The position numbers and the translations under genes are program-made. Positions 9,302 through 18,301 of a stretch of DNA of 64,000 bases are shown here, piece by piece; the first letter of the stretch is position 1; each line of letters opens with the position of its first letter. Origin of the DNA: an uncultured Pelagibacteraceae bacterium (GTDB lineage: Bacteria; Pseudomonadota; Alphaproteobacteria; Pelagibacterales; Pelagibacteraceae). Below the pieces are notes generated by a model, which was not told where the DNA came from, made no database searches, and saw only the letters and a list, made by a program, of their open reading frames with translations. The stretch lies in contig CACENW010000001.1 in the NCBI GenBank assembly GCA_902560805.1, positions 62,001 through 126,000 on the forward strand, given 5' to 3'.

Positions 9302-9811
9302 CTAGACCTTTTTTATAAAACCAATGGCAGCACCAATGGTAGTCAAAAATCCAGCTAACGGTAGGATAGCAACTGCGTATTTTTTAGGCATATAATTTGG
9401 TTTGAACTCAATACCTTGCATACTAATTTCTAAATACCACATTTCCCAATACTTACCTCGCATGCCCTCTACAAGTTCAATTCCATAAATAATTAAGACC
9501 ACACCAATTATCATAATCATAATTTTCCAAAACTGGCGTATGTATAATGAAAGTCGTTCTGGTAATTTTTCATAAATTAAATTTAAAGCTACATGTTCAT
9601 TATCTCTAGCTGTTAAAGAGAGTGCTATAAACATTAACCAAATATTACTTAATACTGTTAGCAAATCACCCCAAACAGGAGGGTTATTAAATACATATCG
9701 CATTGTAACATTGTAAAGTGTGAAACCAACCATAGCAGCCAACAAGAGTGAGCACATAGATTCCAACATACGATGAATAAAACGATCAATACTGTTTAAA
9801 AATTTTATCAT
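9302..9811 (-). CDS. TRAP transporter small membrane subunit (DctQ type)
   Basis: Small integral membrane subunit of 169 residues with four predicted helices, starting with MIKFLNSIDRFIHRM and containing the NPPVWGDLL segment and TARDNEHVAL, typical of DctQ proteins. It bridges the periplasmic receptor and the large DctM subunit. The gene overlaps dctM by one base (9811), so translation is coupled. It lies 16 bp from the end of the convergent tauC-like gene. The substrate of this TRAP system cannot be read from the sequence. Confidence 0.88.
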   Translation of the reverse strand: MIKFLNSIDRFIHRMLESMCSLLLAAMVGFTLYNVTMRYVFNNPPVWGDLLTVLSNIWLMFIALSLTARDNEHVALNLIYEKLPERLSLYIRQFWKIMIMIIGVVLIIYGIELVEGMRGKYWEMWYLEISMQGIEFKPNYMPKKYAVAILPLAGFLTTIGAAIGFIKKV

Positions 9812-11094
9812 TAATTACTCAATAAATTTGGAAGGAACATTGTTAATTCTGGAACAACTAATATAAAAAATAAAAGTAAAAAAAGACCAACAAGATAAGG
9901 AATTAAAGCAACAGCTACTTTTTCTAAACGAACTTGTGCTATAGTTGCAGAAGTAAAGTAAGCAACCCCAACTGGTGGTGTAACTGATCCTATCAAAAAT
10001 CCTACTATTACAACCATTGCTGCTTGTACCTCAGGAAAGCCTGCTTGAGACATAACATTTACAAGCACTGGACCAACAATGATAATGTTTACTGCTGAGT
10101 CCATTACCGTTCCAAGAAGAAAAATAAATAATATTAAAGCTAAAATAAATAATATTGGAGAATCCGCTAAGCCTAAAAGCCAAGTTTCAAGATCACCAAT
10201 TGCTCCAAGAGAAGTAAGTAACCAACTAAAAGGTCCTGATGCAGCTATGATTATAAAAACCATTGCTGAATTACGGAATGCTCGTCGAAAAGCTCCTGTA
10301 CAATCTTTCCATTTAATAGTTCGATAAACAAATACACCTGTAAACAATGCAACTAAAGCAGTGATGGCTCCTGCCTCAACAACTGATGCAACACCTCCCA
10401 TTACTGAACCCACTAAAACTAAAGGTATTAAAAGGGCAAATGAAGAACGATATAATTCTTTACCAGCTCTACGAACTGAAAATGGCTGATCACTACGCTC
10501 GAAATTATATTTAACTGCAAAATAATGATTGATTACCATTATCACAACACCAATCAAAATCCCTGGTATAATTCCAGCTGCAAATAATGCTGCAATCGAA
10601 ATCTCAGTTGCATTAGCAAGAACAATCATCATGATGCTAGGTGGAATTATTCCTCCTATAGTGGAACTTACTCCTGTAACAGCAGCTGAAAATGCAGCGG
10701 GATAACCTGCTTTTTTCATTGCTGGTAAAACTAATGCTCCGACTGTTGCGGTATCTGCCACAACAGAACCATTCATTCCTGCAAAAAACATACTCACCAA
10801 AACATTAACTTGAGCCAACCCACCTCTAATTCGTCCAATTAATGCTCTACTTAAAGCAACTAAACGGTCAGTGATTGTTGCACTTGTCATCAATTCACCT
10901 GTTAACATAAAGAAAGCAATGGCGGTCAATGGAACCGAGTCTATGGCGGTAAACATTTGACTTGGAATTAAAACAAGAGGAACAGCATCTGTTAGCAGAA
11001 TATAAACAAACGGTATAAGTATTAATATAAAACCAATAGGAGCTCCTAATAAAATTAGAAAAAGGAGTACTACGAGTAAAATAATACTTTCCAT
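9811..11094 (-). CDS. TRAP transporter large membrane subunit (DctM type)
   Basis: Large transport subunit of 427 residues with about 12 membrane segments. It has the family features GAPIGF near the N-terminus, the FVLTGELM-like 'FFMLTGELM' segment, FFAGMNGSVVADTATVGAL around residue 110, and the IPPSIMMI helix break. It forms the Na+-driven channel of the TRAP importer together with the DctQ gene that overlaps it. An upstream hairpin separates it from the receptor gene. Confidence in family is high, in substrate nil. Confidence 0.93.
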   Translation of the reverse strand: MESIILLVVLLFLILLGAPIGFILILIPFVYILLTDAVPLVLIPSQMFTAIDSVPLTAIAFFMLTGELMTSATITDRLVALSRALIGRIRGGLAQVNVLVSMFFAGMNGSVVADTATVGALVLPAMKKAGYPAAFSAAVTGVSSTIGGIIPPSIMMIVLANATEISIAALFAAGIIPGILIGVVIMVINHYFAVKYNFERSDQPFSVRRAGKELYRSSFALLIPLVLVGSVMGGVASVVEAGAITALVALFTGVFVYRTIKWKDCTGAFRRAFRNSAMVFIIIAASGPFSWLLTSLGAIGDLETWLLGLADSPILFILALILFIFLLGTVMDSAVNIIIVGPVLVNVMSQAGFPEVQAAMVVIVGFLIGSVTPPVGVAYFTSATIAQVRLEKVAVALIPYLVGLFLLLFFILVVPELTMFLPNLLSN

Positions 11095-11125
11095 AAATAT
11101 TTATAAGTTATGATTTTTTTTAGAT

Positions 11126-11164
11126 AAAGACCATCTAATTCTAAAATAGAACTAAATGGTCTTT
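11126..11164 (-). promoter_or_regulatory. stem-loop between TRAP receptor and DctM genes
   Basis: A long near-perfect hairpin lies between dctP and dctM: arms 11126-11143 and 11147-11164 pair over 18 positions with two mismatches that are wobble-tolerant, around a three-base loop. No U-tract follows on the minus strand (the bases after the stem are A-rich), so a role in mRNA processing or stabilising the receptor 3' end is more likely than classic termination. Confidence 0.7.
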
Positions 11165-11183
11165 ACATAGTTTTGTTTGAAGA

Positions 11184-12224
11184 TTATAGAGCTCCAGCTT
11201 TCTCTAACTGAGCTACAAATCCATCCATACCTTGTTCTAGAAGTACTCTTTTAGCTACTTCTGGTTCAAAAGTACCTTTAGCGTCTAACCAAGCACCGAT
11301 TGCGCCTGCTCTCCACTTAGTCATTTCCGCTTCTGTTGGTACATACCACTCTTTGGCAGATGCTTTAATTGCATCTTCTCCATTTTTAATCCAAGCGTTA
11401 TCCAGCTCGTTTACTTTTTCTCCATAAGCATCGGCTGCTTCGTGTAACCATTTTCTTTGTTGGTCAGTCAAAGCATTGTACTGTTTAGCATCCATAGCTA
11501 AAATATTTCCAGACCACATTCCTCCGATCTCAGTGAAATATTTTGCAACTTCATGAAGTTTTGCTACATGCTGCCATGGAGAAGCAACATACTGACCTTC
11601 TACTACACCTGATTGAAGACCTTGATATAATTGGCTCCAGTCATAAGGCGTTGGTGTTGCACCCCAGTTTTTAACTAACATGAACTCAACAGGACTTTTA
11701 GTAGTTCTCCACTTAAGTCCTTTCATATCATCTGGTTCATGAACAGGTTTAGTTGCATTTCCAAGTTGTCTAAATCCTCCACTTGAATATACAGAAAGGC
11801 AAATATGACCAGCATTCTCAAGAGCTAGTTTACATTGTCTTTCAGCTAACCATTCATCTGAAATTCTTTTAGCATCCTCTAATGATTTAAAAATAAACGG
11901 CAAATCGAAAATTGCTAATTCAGGCCCAAAGTTACCGTAGTTTGCTGTAGAACTAGTCCACAAAGCTATAAGTCCTTGGTTAGCTTGTTCACCACATTTT
12001 TGTTCTGCGCATAAGCTTCTTTGATAATGAGGTTCAATTTTCATTTTACCTCCAGATGCTTTCTCCATAGCTGGTATCAGCGCCTGATCTATTGCGTCAC
12101 CAATTGGCATACCCAATCTACCAGTAGTTCCAAGCTTAAGAGTTATTTCTGCATAAGCAGCTTGTGCAAAGAAAATAATCGCAACCACTTTAATAAGTGT
12201 CTTGCTAATAGTTTTAATAAACAT
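11184..12224 (-). CDS. TRAP transporter periplasmic receptor (DctP type)
   Basis: Solute receptor of 346 residues with a signal peptide (MFIKTISK, hydrophobic core, likely cleavage after AYA near residue 24). The mature start EITLKLGTT and the segments GLKWRTTKSPVEF (with the conserved carboxylate-binding Arg) and GVVEGQY are typical of DctP. It is the promoter-proximal gene of the dctP-M-Q operon and is divergent from an aldehyde dehydrogenase operon, so the ligand may be an organic acid processed by that operon. Two cysteines near residue 72-77 (SLCAEQKC) could form a disulfide. Confidence 0.9.
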   Translation of the reverse strand: MFIKTISKTLIKVVAIIFFAQAAYAEITLKLGTTGRLGMPIGDAIDQALIPAMEKASGGKMKIEPHYQRSLCAEQKCGEQANQGLIALWTSSTANYGNFGPELAIFDLPFIFKSLEDAKRISDEWLAERQCKLALENAGHICLSVYSSGGFRQLGNATKPVHEPDDMKGLKWRTTKSPVEFMLVKNWGATPTPYDWSQLYQGLQSGVVEGQYVASPWQHVAKLHEVAKYFTEIGGMWSGNILAMDAKQYNALTDQQRKWLHEAADAYGEKVNELDNAWIKNGEDAIKASAKEWYVPTEAEMTKWRAGAIGAWLDAKGTFEPEVAKRVLLEQGMDGFVAQLEKAGAL

Positions 12225-12446
12225 TTTATTTATCTCCTCTTAGTTAGTTTAAAGTATCAATTTAAAATAATTTTAGCCTAATTAAGTTTCCAACGGAAGT
12301 ACACACAAAAAAAACTTGTCTAATCAAAATGGGATTGCAATTTAAAGTTGTATTAATAATTTGATAGTTAATCTATTTATTTTAGTCTCAAGGTGTCTTA
12401 GACTAAATTTAAGAAATAAAATAAATACAATTTATAGGAAAAATTT
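12225..12446. promoter_or_regulatory. divergent control region with an inverted repeat
   Basis: This 222-bp gap drives both the TRAP operon (minus) and the dehydrogenase operon (plus). It holds the inverted repeat TTTAGTCT (12381-12388) / AGACTAAA (12400-12407) with an 11-base spacer, placed 40-65 bp before the aldehyde dehydrogenase ATG. The geometry suits a dimeric repressor or activator, but no adjacent regulator gene is divergently placed here. Its role is inferred. Confidence 0.4.
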
Positions 12447-13934
12447 ATGAGCTCAGGTAACAAATATAAAGTAATAGCTAGTAAAATTAAATTTGAAGGA
12501 AGAGCGTTTATTAACGGAAAATATGTGAATGCTATTGATGGTAAAAAATTTGAAACTATCAATCCTGCTACTGGTAAAAAACTTTGTACTGTTGCAAAAT
12601 GTAATCATAAAGATGTTGACTTAGCAGTTAAAGTTTCAAGAAAAGCTTTTAATAGTGGAGTTTGGTCTAAAAGTTCACCTGAGCATAGGAAAGAAGTTTT
12701 ATTAAAATTTGCTGAATTACTTAGAAAACATGGTGATGAAAATTCAGTTTTAGAATGTATTGATACAGGTAAACTAATAACAGATTGTATTAATGAAGTT
12801 GCAAATGATGCGCCAATGCATTTTCAATGGTATGGAGAATTAATTGATAAGGTATTTGGAAAAGTTGGTCCAACAGAACCCTCTATTACTAGTTTAATTG
12901 TTAAAGAACCAATTGGGGTTGTCGCTGGAATAGTTCCTTGGAACTTTCCTTTAATGATGGCGGTATGGAAAATGGCACCAGCTCTTGCGGCTGGCTGTTC
13001 GGTAATAATTAAGCCGGCAGAAGATACACCTCTTTCAGCAATTAGAGTCGCTCAAATTGGAAAAGAAGCAGGATTACCAGATGGAGTTTTGAACGTGCTT
13101 CCAGGTTATGGTGATGTTGGTGAAGCTTTGGGTCGACACAAAGATGTTGATGCAGTTTCTTTTACAGGTTCGACTGAGGTTGGAGGATACTTTTTAAAAT
13201 ATTCAAGTGAAAGTAATTTAAAACCTGTAGCATTAGAGATGGGTGGAAAAAGTCCATTTATAGTTTTAGAAGATGCTAAAATCACTGATGATCTAATAGA
13301 TAATGCTATGAATTCTGCATTTTGGAATGGTGGACAAAACTGTTCAGCAAATATGAGACAGATAGTTCATAAAAAAGTTAAAGATGAATTTTTAGATAAA
13401 GTTATTAAAAAAGTTAAAAAGTTAAAAGTAGGAGATCCATTAGATCTTAAATCGAATATGGGATCTATGATTTCAAAAGGTCATTTGCAAACTGTTGATG
13501 GATATATTCAAAAAGGTATAGACGAAGGAGCAAAACTTTTATCTGGAGGTGTTTCAAGCAAAAGCCAAAAAGGTTTTTATGCAAAACCAACCTTATTTGA
13601 TGGATTAAAAGAAAATATGACTATAGCTCAAGAGGAAATTTTTGGACCAGTGCTTGGTGTTTTAACTGTAAAAAATGATGAGGAAGCGTTGAAAATTGCA
13701 AGTAATTCTAAATACGGATTGCATGCAAGTGTGTTTACTCAAGACATTAACAGAGCATTTCATTTAGCTAAAAGCTTACCTTGTGGAACTGTGTCAGTGA
13801 ATACTTTTTCTGAGGGAGATATTAAAACTCCTTTTGGAGGATATAAGCAATCAGGATCCCTAAGTAGAGATCAAGGTACTGAAGCTTTAAATTCGTTTCT
13901 ACAAACAAAAACAATCTGGATAAGTCATAATTAA
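12447..13934 (+). CDS. NAD(P)-dependent aldehyde dehydrogenase
   Basis: Oxidises an aldehyde to the acid. The 495-residue enzyme has the full class features: PWNFP with Asn166, Glu264 in LEMGGKSP, and the catalytic Cys299 in GGQNCSAN, plus EEIFGPV near residue 395. Overall it looks most like gamma-glutamyl-gamma-aminobutyraldehyde or betaine-aldehyde type enzymes, but the subfamily is not resolved. It is first in a three-gene operon with an epoxide hydrolase-like and an Ldh2-type gene, whose start codons follow the preceding stop at once. The ATG has an AGGAAA ribosome site. Confidence 0.9.
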   Translation: MSSGNKYKVIASKIKFEGRAFINGKYVNAIDGKKFETINPATGKKLCTVAKCNHKDVDLAVKVSRKAFNSGVWSKSSPEHRKEVLLKFAELLRKHGDENSVLECIDTGKLITDCINEVANDAPMHFQWYGELIDKVFGKVGPTEPSITSLIVKEPIGVVAGIVPWNFPLMMAVWKMAPALAAGCSVIIKPAEDTPLSAIRVAQIGKEAGLPDGVLNVLPGYGDVGEALGRHKDVDAVSFTGSTEVGGYFLKYSSESNLKPVALEMGGKSPFIVLEDAKITDDLIDNAMNSAFWNGGQNCSANMRQIVHKKVKDEFLDKVIKKVKKLKVGDPLDLKSNMGSMISKGHLQTVDGYIQKGIDEGAKLLSGGVSSKSQKGFYAKPTLFDGLKENMTIAQEEIFGPVLGVLTVKNDEEALKIASNSKYGLHASVFTQDINRAFHLAKSLPCGTVSVNTFSEGDIKTPFGGYKQSGSLSRDQGTEALNSFLQTKTIWISHN

Positions 13935-13937
13935 TTG

Positions 13938-15092
13938 ATGATCAAACCATACAAGATAAGTGTGCCTAAAAGCACACTTAATAATATCTATAAAAAAATA
14001 AGAGCCTATCCATGGAAGATGATGCAAAATGTAGATGGATGGGAATATGGAACTAATTATAATTTTTTAAAAAAAATATCTAAATATTGGGTTTCAAAAT
14101 ATAATTGGAAGAAATTTGAAAACAAAATAAATTCTTTTGGAAACTATAAGACTAATGTTGATGGTATAAATCTACATTTTATTATTGAAAAAAGTAAAAA
14201 TCCTAAATCAAGACCATTGTTACTGTTGCATGGTTGGCCAGGTAGCGTAATTGAGTTTTTTAACATCATTCCTAGGCTTGCTCATCCTGAAAAGTTTGGT
14301 GGAAAAATTGAAGATGGTTTTGACGTCATTGTCCCCTCTTTACCAGGATTTGGTTTTTCTGCACCAATTAAAAAAGCTTTAGGTCCTAGAAAGATTGGAA
14401 GAATATTAAATAGATTTATGGTCAAAAACTTAGGTCACAAAAATTATATTGTACAAGGTGGAGATTGGGGGGCAACAATTGCTGCATGGATTGGTCTTGA
14501 TAGTGCAAAAAATTGTAAGGGAATTCATATTAATTGCTTACCAATCAGACATCCTAAAGGGCCAAAAAATAATAAAGAAAAAAAATGGGAAAAAAAATTC
14601 AATTTTGATCAAATAATGCAGGAAGGATATAGGACCCAACAAGCAACAAAACCTCAAAGTTTATCTTATGCGATGATAGATAGTCCTGTAGGAACAGCAG
14701 CATGGATTTTAGAAAAATTTCACGGTTGGTCTCACTTAAATAAAGGCAAGATAGAAAAAACATTTTCAAATGATGAGCTGATATCCAACATAATGATCTA
14801 TATAATTACAAATAGTTTTAATACTGCAGCTTGGATATATTTTGGAAGAAGAAAAGAAGGTGGTCGATCTTTTCCAAAAAATTTTAAAAAAATAAAAGCT
14901 CCAACAGCAATAGCAGAGTTTCCAAAAGAAATGCTTGCATGGCCACCAAAATCTTACGTAAACAGAATTTTTAATATTAAAAGATGGAAAAAATTCCCTA
15001 AAGGTGGTCATTTTGCAGCTTTAGAGGTTCCAAATTTATTAATTAATGATATTAAAAATTTTTTTAACGAAGATTTAAAAATATTCAAATAA
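13938..15092 (+). CDS. epoxide hydrolase-like alpha/beta hydrolase (EHN type)
   Basis: An alpha/beta hydrolase with the N-terminal meander of microsomal and juvenile-hormone-type epoxide hydrolases. I chose ATG 13938; a TTG lies one codon earlier, right after the previous stop. Visible residues are the oxyanion-hole HGWPGS at 98-103 (numbered from that ATG), the nucleophile Asp176 in GGDWG, and a C-terminal PKGGHFAALE with the catalytic His. Length (384 residues) is normal. Aspartate as nucleophile means epoxide or haloalkane substrates, not esters. It is sandwiched between an aldehyde dehydrogenase and an Ldh2 dehydrogenase, so an epoxide-diol-aldehyde sequence is possible but unproven. Confidence 0.85.
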   Translation: MIKPYKISVPKSTLNNIYKKIRAYPWKMMQNVDGWEYGTNYNFLKKISKYWVSKYNWKKFENKINSFGNYKTNVDGINLHFIIEKSKNPKSRPLLLLHGWPGSVIEFFNIIPRLAHPEKFGGKIEDGFDVIVPSLPGFGFSAPIKKALGPRKIGRILNRFMVKNLGHKNYIVQGGDWGATIAAWIGLDSAKNCKGIHINCLPIRHPKGPKNNKEKKWEKKFNFDQIMQEGYRTQQATKPQSLSYAMIDSPVGTAAWILEKFHGWSHLNKGKIEKTFSNDELISNIMIYIITNSFNTAAWIYFGRRKEGGRSFPKNFKKIKAPTAIAEFPKEMLAWPPKSYVNRIFNIKRWKKFPKGGHFAALEVPNLLINDIKNFFNEDLKIFK

Positions 15093-16097
15093 GTGAAAAC
15101 ACCTCTATTAAAGAAACAAATAATTAAGATTTTTAAAAAGTATGGTTTAAATAAAGATCATGCTTTAATTTCAGCTAATGCGTTAATCAATGCAGAACTA
15201 GTTGGCGCCTACGGTCATGGTTTATCAAGACTTAAAATGTATTGTGATCGAATTTCAAAAAAAGTAATTAATCCTAAACCAAAAATTAAAATTAAAAAAA
15301 TTTCATCTTCAATTTCTCACATTAATGCAAATAATAGTATTGGATTTGTTGCTGCTGATCTTGGAATCAAAACTGCAATTAAACATGCACAAAAAACTGG
15401 TATAGGGATGGTAGCTGTTAAAAACAGTGGTCACTATGGTTTATCTGGTTATTATGCCGAACAAGCTGTTAAGAAAAATTTAATTGCAATGATTTATACA
15501 AATGCTCCTCCAGCAGTTGCTCCTCATGGTGCATTAAAATCATTATTTGGAACTAATCCAATTTGTTTTGGAACCCCTACTGGATCAAAAGTTCCTTTTA
15601 TTTTAGATACTTCAATCTCAATGATTAATAGAGGTAAAATTAGAGTTGCTGCAAGGAACAATAAAACAATTCCTGCAGGTGTGGCATTAGATAAATTTGG
15701 TAAACCAACTATTGATGCAAAAAAAGCTTTAGCGGGTGTGCAATTACCAATTGCAGGTTTTAGAGGTTCAGGACTAGCTTGGATGGTTGATATTTTAAGT
15801 GGTGTATTAACTGGAGGAAATCATGCGGGTCGAGTTAAAGATCCTTTTGATGATTTTTCAGGACCACAAAATATTGGACACTTGTTTATAACTTTTAAAG
15901 CAAACTTATTTCAAAAAAATTACAATCAAAGAATTAAAGAAAATATTAAAACAATTAAAAAACTTCCTAAAATTAAAGGGGTAAAAGAAATAATATATCC
16001 AGGACAAAATAAATTTAATCGTTATAAACAAAATCTTAAAAAAGAAATAAATATTCCAGATATTATTAAAAAAGATTTAGAAACTTTAATAAGTTAA
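15093..16097 (+). CDS. malate/L-lactate/sulfolactate dehydrogenase family (Ldh2) oxidoreductase
   Basis: NAD(P)-dependent 2-hydroxyacid dehydrogenase of the Ldh2 fold, unrelated to classic lactate dehydrogenases. It begins at a GTG directly after the preceding TAA. Diagnostic segments are GHGLSRL at 41-47, SGHYG with the catalytic His114, and FGTNPI at 152-157; near residue 225 there is a GFRGSGLAWMVD helix. The family includes malate, ureidoglycolate and (R)-sulfolactate dehydrogenases, and the substrate cannot be assigned. It ends the operon, and its last 12 bases overlap the convergent small gene. Confidence 0.88.
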   Translation: MKTPLLKKQIIKIFKKYGLNKDHALISANALINAELVGAYGHGLSRLKMYCDRISKKVINPKPKIKIKKISSSISHINANNSIGFVAADLGIKTAIKHAQKTGIGMVAVKNSGHYGLSGYYAEQAVKKNLIAMIYTNAPPAVAPHGALKSLFGTNPICFGTPTGSKVPFILDTSISMINRGKIRVAARNNKTIPAGVALDKFGKPTIDAKKALAGVQLPIAGFRGSGLAWMVDILSGVLTGGNHAGRVKDPFDDFSGPQNIGHLFITFKANLFQKNYNQRIKENIKTIKKLPKIKGVKEIIYPGQNKFNRYKQNLKKEINIPDIIKKDLETLIS

Positions 16098-16283
16098 AAA
16101 AGTTAAAACTCCTAAAGAAGCAACAACAGAAGAAACAATAATTGTTCTCTTAACTTTTTCTTTTTTTTTCTCTTCAATGAGCCTTTGCTTTAGAACATCC
16201 ACGTTAACTCTTTTTTGAGCATCAACATATTGAGAGGGGGTCTCTACAATCTCGGATGTTCTATTTAAGCTTTCTGTACTCAT
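16086..16283 (-). CDS. small tail-anchored hypothetical protein
   Basis: A 65-residue product with a polar, charged N-terminal half (VDVLKQRLIEEKKKEKVKR, likely helical or coiled coil at about 27-46) and a single hydrophobic C-terminal segment (about 47-65), like a tail-anchored membrane protein. The reading frame ends within the 3' end of the convergent Ldh2 gene. I do not recognise a family. The clear charge/hydrophobic design and the lack of any other gene in this 300-bp strip support it being real. Confidence 0.55.
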   Translation of the reverse strand: MSTESLNRTSEIVETPSQYVDAQKRVNVDVLKQRLIEEKKKEKVKRTIIVSSVVASLGVLTFLTY

Positions 16284-16336
16284 ATTTATTTTATAAGATC
16301 AATTTTAATCATTATTAGCTTTATTTTTACATACTA

Positions 16337-16382
16337 GTGTTGTCCAAAATGGGTTGACACAAATTTCACTTTTGTTCATATT
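16337..16382 (+). promoter_or_regulatory. putative promoter and dyad before the winged-helix regulator
   Basis: A consensus -35 TTGACA at 16354-16359 is followed, 17 bases later, by a weak -10 CATATT at 16377-16382, about 18 bases before the regulator ATG at 16400. The -35 overlaps an imperfect dyad, GTGTTGTCC/GGGTTGACAC, at 16337-16360. A second TTGGG-like half appears at 16381-16385. An autoregulatory operator is a reasonable guess. Confidence 0.4.
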
Positions 16383-16399
16383 GGGTTTTTTATAAAAAG

Positions 16400-17359
16400 A
16401 TGAACACTTTACCTAGCATATCTGCACACATCGATGAGAAGGTAATCAATAAGGTAATTCAAGAGAATTTTGCCGCACTTGCACCATCTTTTTTTACCTT
16501 AACAAGCAACTGGTTTGTTAGAGCTTATGATCATTACAAAGATATAGATAAATTCGTCATCATTATATATCTTATAAATATCAACCTTATATATTTTAGG
16601 AAAAATGCCGTAAAAATAGACTACGACACTTTTTATAGGGATAAATCAATCGAAATTAACAAAATTAACATTTCAGACATCTCAAAAGATCTAGGCGTAC
16701 CTAAAGAAAGTATTAGAAGAAAAGTTTTAGAATTAGAGAAAGAAGGAACAATCAAAAGGTCTGGTAAAAAAATATTTGTTGTAAGAGATACATTGTACTC
16801 AGCTAGAGCAACTAATACGCTGACAGAGATTGCAACTATTTTGCATGAATTTAATAAAATTTTAAAAAAAGAAAAACTAGCAACTAATGTTTATTCGATT
16901 AATGAAATAATTTCTGCGATGAAAGAAAATTTTTCATATTGTTGGTATCAGTTTAATAAATTCTGGTTTATTTATATTAATAGATGGAGAGCTGAACTTA
17001 AAGATTTAGAATATTTAGCTATTGGAATGGTAGTTATAATCAATGCAGTAAAAAATAAAGAATTTTCCTCAAAAAAAAACATTCGTTCATACCATAAAGC
17101 GCTTATGGGTTCTGATAGAAGAGGTGTAAATGCCATGTCAATTTCTGAAATAACTGGTATTCCAAGACCTACAGTTGTTAGAAAATTAAAATTTTTAATT
17201 GATAAAAAATATCTTCATATTAATGAAAAAAAATTAATTACATTTAATGCTAAAGATAGTGCCTTTCAAAAAACTGATAAAATGATAAACCAAAACATGC
17301 TTAGTTTAAGTAATTTTATCTATAAAATTTTTAATCAAATAAGAATAATAAATCCTTAA
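16400..17359 (+). CDS. transcriptional regulator with two winged-helix domains
   Basis: A 319-residue protein with two separate DNA-binding helix-turn-helix units. The first, at about 90-130, reads ISDISKDLGVPKESIRRKV followed by a wing (EKEGTIKRSGKKIFV). The second, at about 245-285, reads SISEITGIPRPTVVRKLKFL followed by a similar wing. The part between them and the N-terminal 80 residues are helical with many aromatic residues. No known ligand domain is recognised. It is convergent with a BASS-type symporter and may control nearby transport genes. The tandem arrangement in one chain is unusual for MarR/GntR-like regulators. Confidence 0.75.
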   Translation: MNTLPSISAHIDEKVINKVIQENFAALAPSFFTLTSNWFVRAYDHYKDIDKFVIIIYLININLIYFRKNAVKIDYDTFYRDKSIEINKINISDISKDLGVPKESIRRKVLELEKEGTIKRSGKKIFVVRDTLYSARATNTLTEIATILHEFNKILKKEKLATNVYSINEIISAMKENFSYCWYQFNKFWFIYINRWRAELKDLEYLAIGMVVIINAVKNKEFSSKKNIRSYHKALMGSDRRGVNAMSISEITGIPRPTVVRKLKFLIDKKYLHINEKKLITFNAKDSAFQKTDKMINQNMLSLSNFIYKIFNQIRIINP

Positions 17360-18207
17360 TTAGATTTTCTTAAAAAAGAAATAAAAATAAATCCTGTAAT
17401 ATACATAATCAGCGCATAAGCACCTGTTGGTAATGCATATAATATATCCGTACCAAATATTTGCGTAGAAACAAATAACGCTAACGTTCCATTTTGTAAT
17501 CCACATTCTAAAGCAATACATTTCATTTGTTTAACACCCGAAGCAAAAGCTTTTGCAATGTAATATGCAATTACCATCATTGATATATTTAAAATTAAAG
17601 CGATTAGACCTGCTTGTTTTATAAAGCTTATAATACTATCTCTTTCTTCATAAAATGCCGCAATGAAAAAAATTACAAACAACACAATGTTAAGTTTGTT
17701 AAATATTTCAACTTTAGATGAAATAAAATTTTCAGCAAATCTTCTTATAATCATCCCTAAAATAACAGGCACAGTTACAACTAAAAACATTTTTAAAGCT
17801 ATTCCTGTCATTGAAATATTTCGAGAAACTTCTGTTATTCCAAGCAAATCTGCGGACGTAAAGATTATTAAAGGAACAGTTATAATGCTTAATAAACTAA
17901 TTACAGCAGTTAAAGATATTGATAATGCAACATCACCATCAGCAAATTTTGTCATTACATTAGAGGTTACTCCCCCAGGTGCCGCAGCTATAATCATAAC
18001 CCCTATTGCTATTTCAGGCGGAGTTCTTAAAATTAAAATTAATATGTAAGCTACGATTGGAAGAATTATTAATTGAGAAATAAAACCAACAATAAAATCT
18101 TTTGGTGTTTTGAATACTCTTGAAAAATCTTCTAGTTTTAATCCTAGGCCTAAGCCTAACATTATCAAAGCCAATATGATTGGCGCTATCTTAGTTACTA
18201 TCTCCAT
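17356..18207 (-). CDS. bile acid:sodium symporter (BASS) family transporter
   Basis: Integral membrane protein of 283 residues with about nine hydrophobic segments. It shows the family's GLGLKLEDF segment near residue 20, the crossover-helix region APGGVTSNVMTKFADGDVALSISLT at about 73-98, and ECGLQNGTLALF near residue 237. The family moves organic anions (pantoate, pyruvate, 2-keto acids, bile acids) with Na+. The gene stands alone, its 3' end overlapping the regulator gene by four bases. Substrate is unknown. Confidence 0.88.
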   Translation of the reverse strand: MEIVTKIAPIILALIMLGLGLGLKLEDFSRVFKTPKDFIVGFISQLIILPIVAYILILILRTPPEIAIGVMIIAAAPGGVTSNVMTKFADGDVALSISLTAVISLLSIITVPLIIFTSADLLGITEVSRNISMTGIALKMFLVVTVPVILGMIIRRFAENFISSKVEIFNKLNIVLFVIFFIAAFYEERDSIISFIKQAGLIALILNISMMVIAYYIAKAFASGVKQMKCIALECGLQNGTLALFVSTQIFGTDILYALPTGAYALIMYITGFIFISFLRKSN

Positions 18208-18301
18208 CTCAAAATAAAGTATAAACCTATAAAATTATTTTATCTATATTTTACAGAAATTTTCTATGTACATGATCATTTTTTTCACATATTTGTAACA
18301 A

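Noticed and set aside
17663-18049. Open frame of about 128 codons on the plus strand inside the BASS symporter gene
   Set aside because: It is antisense to conserved membrane helices, and its product looks random (Lys/Ile/Thr-rich). The symporter frame explains the conservation.
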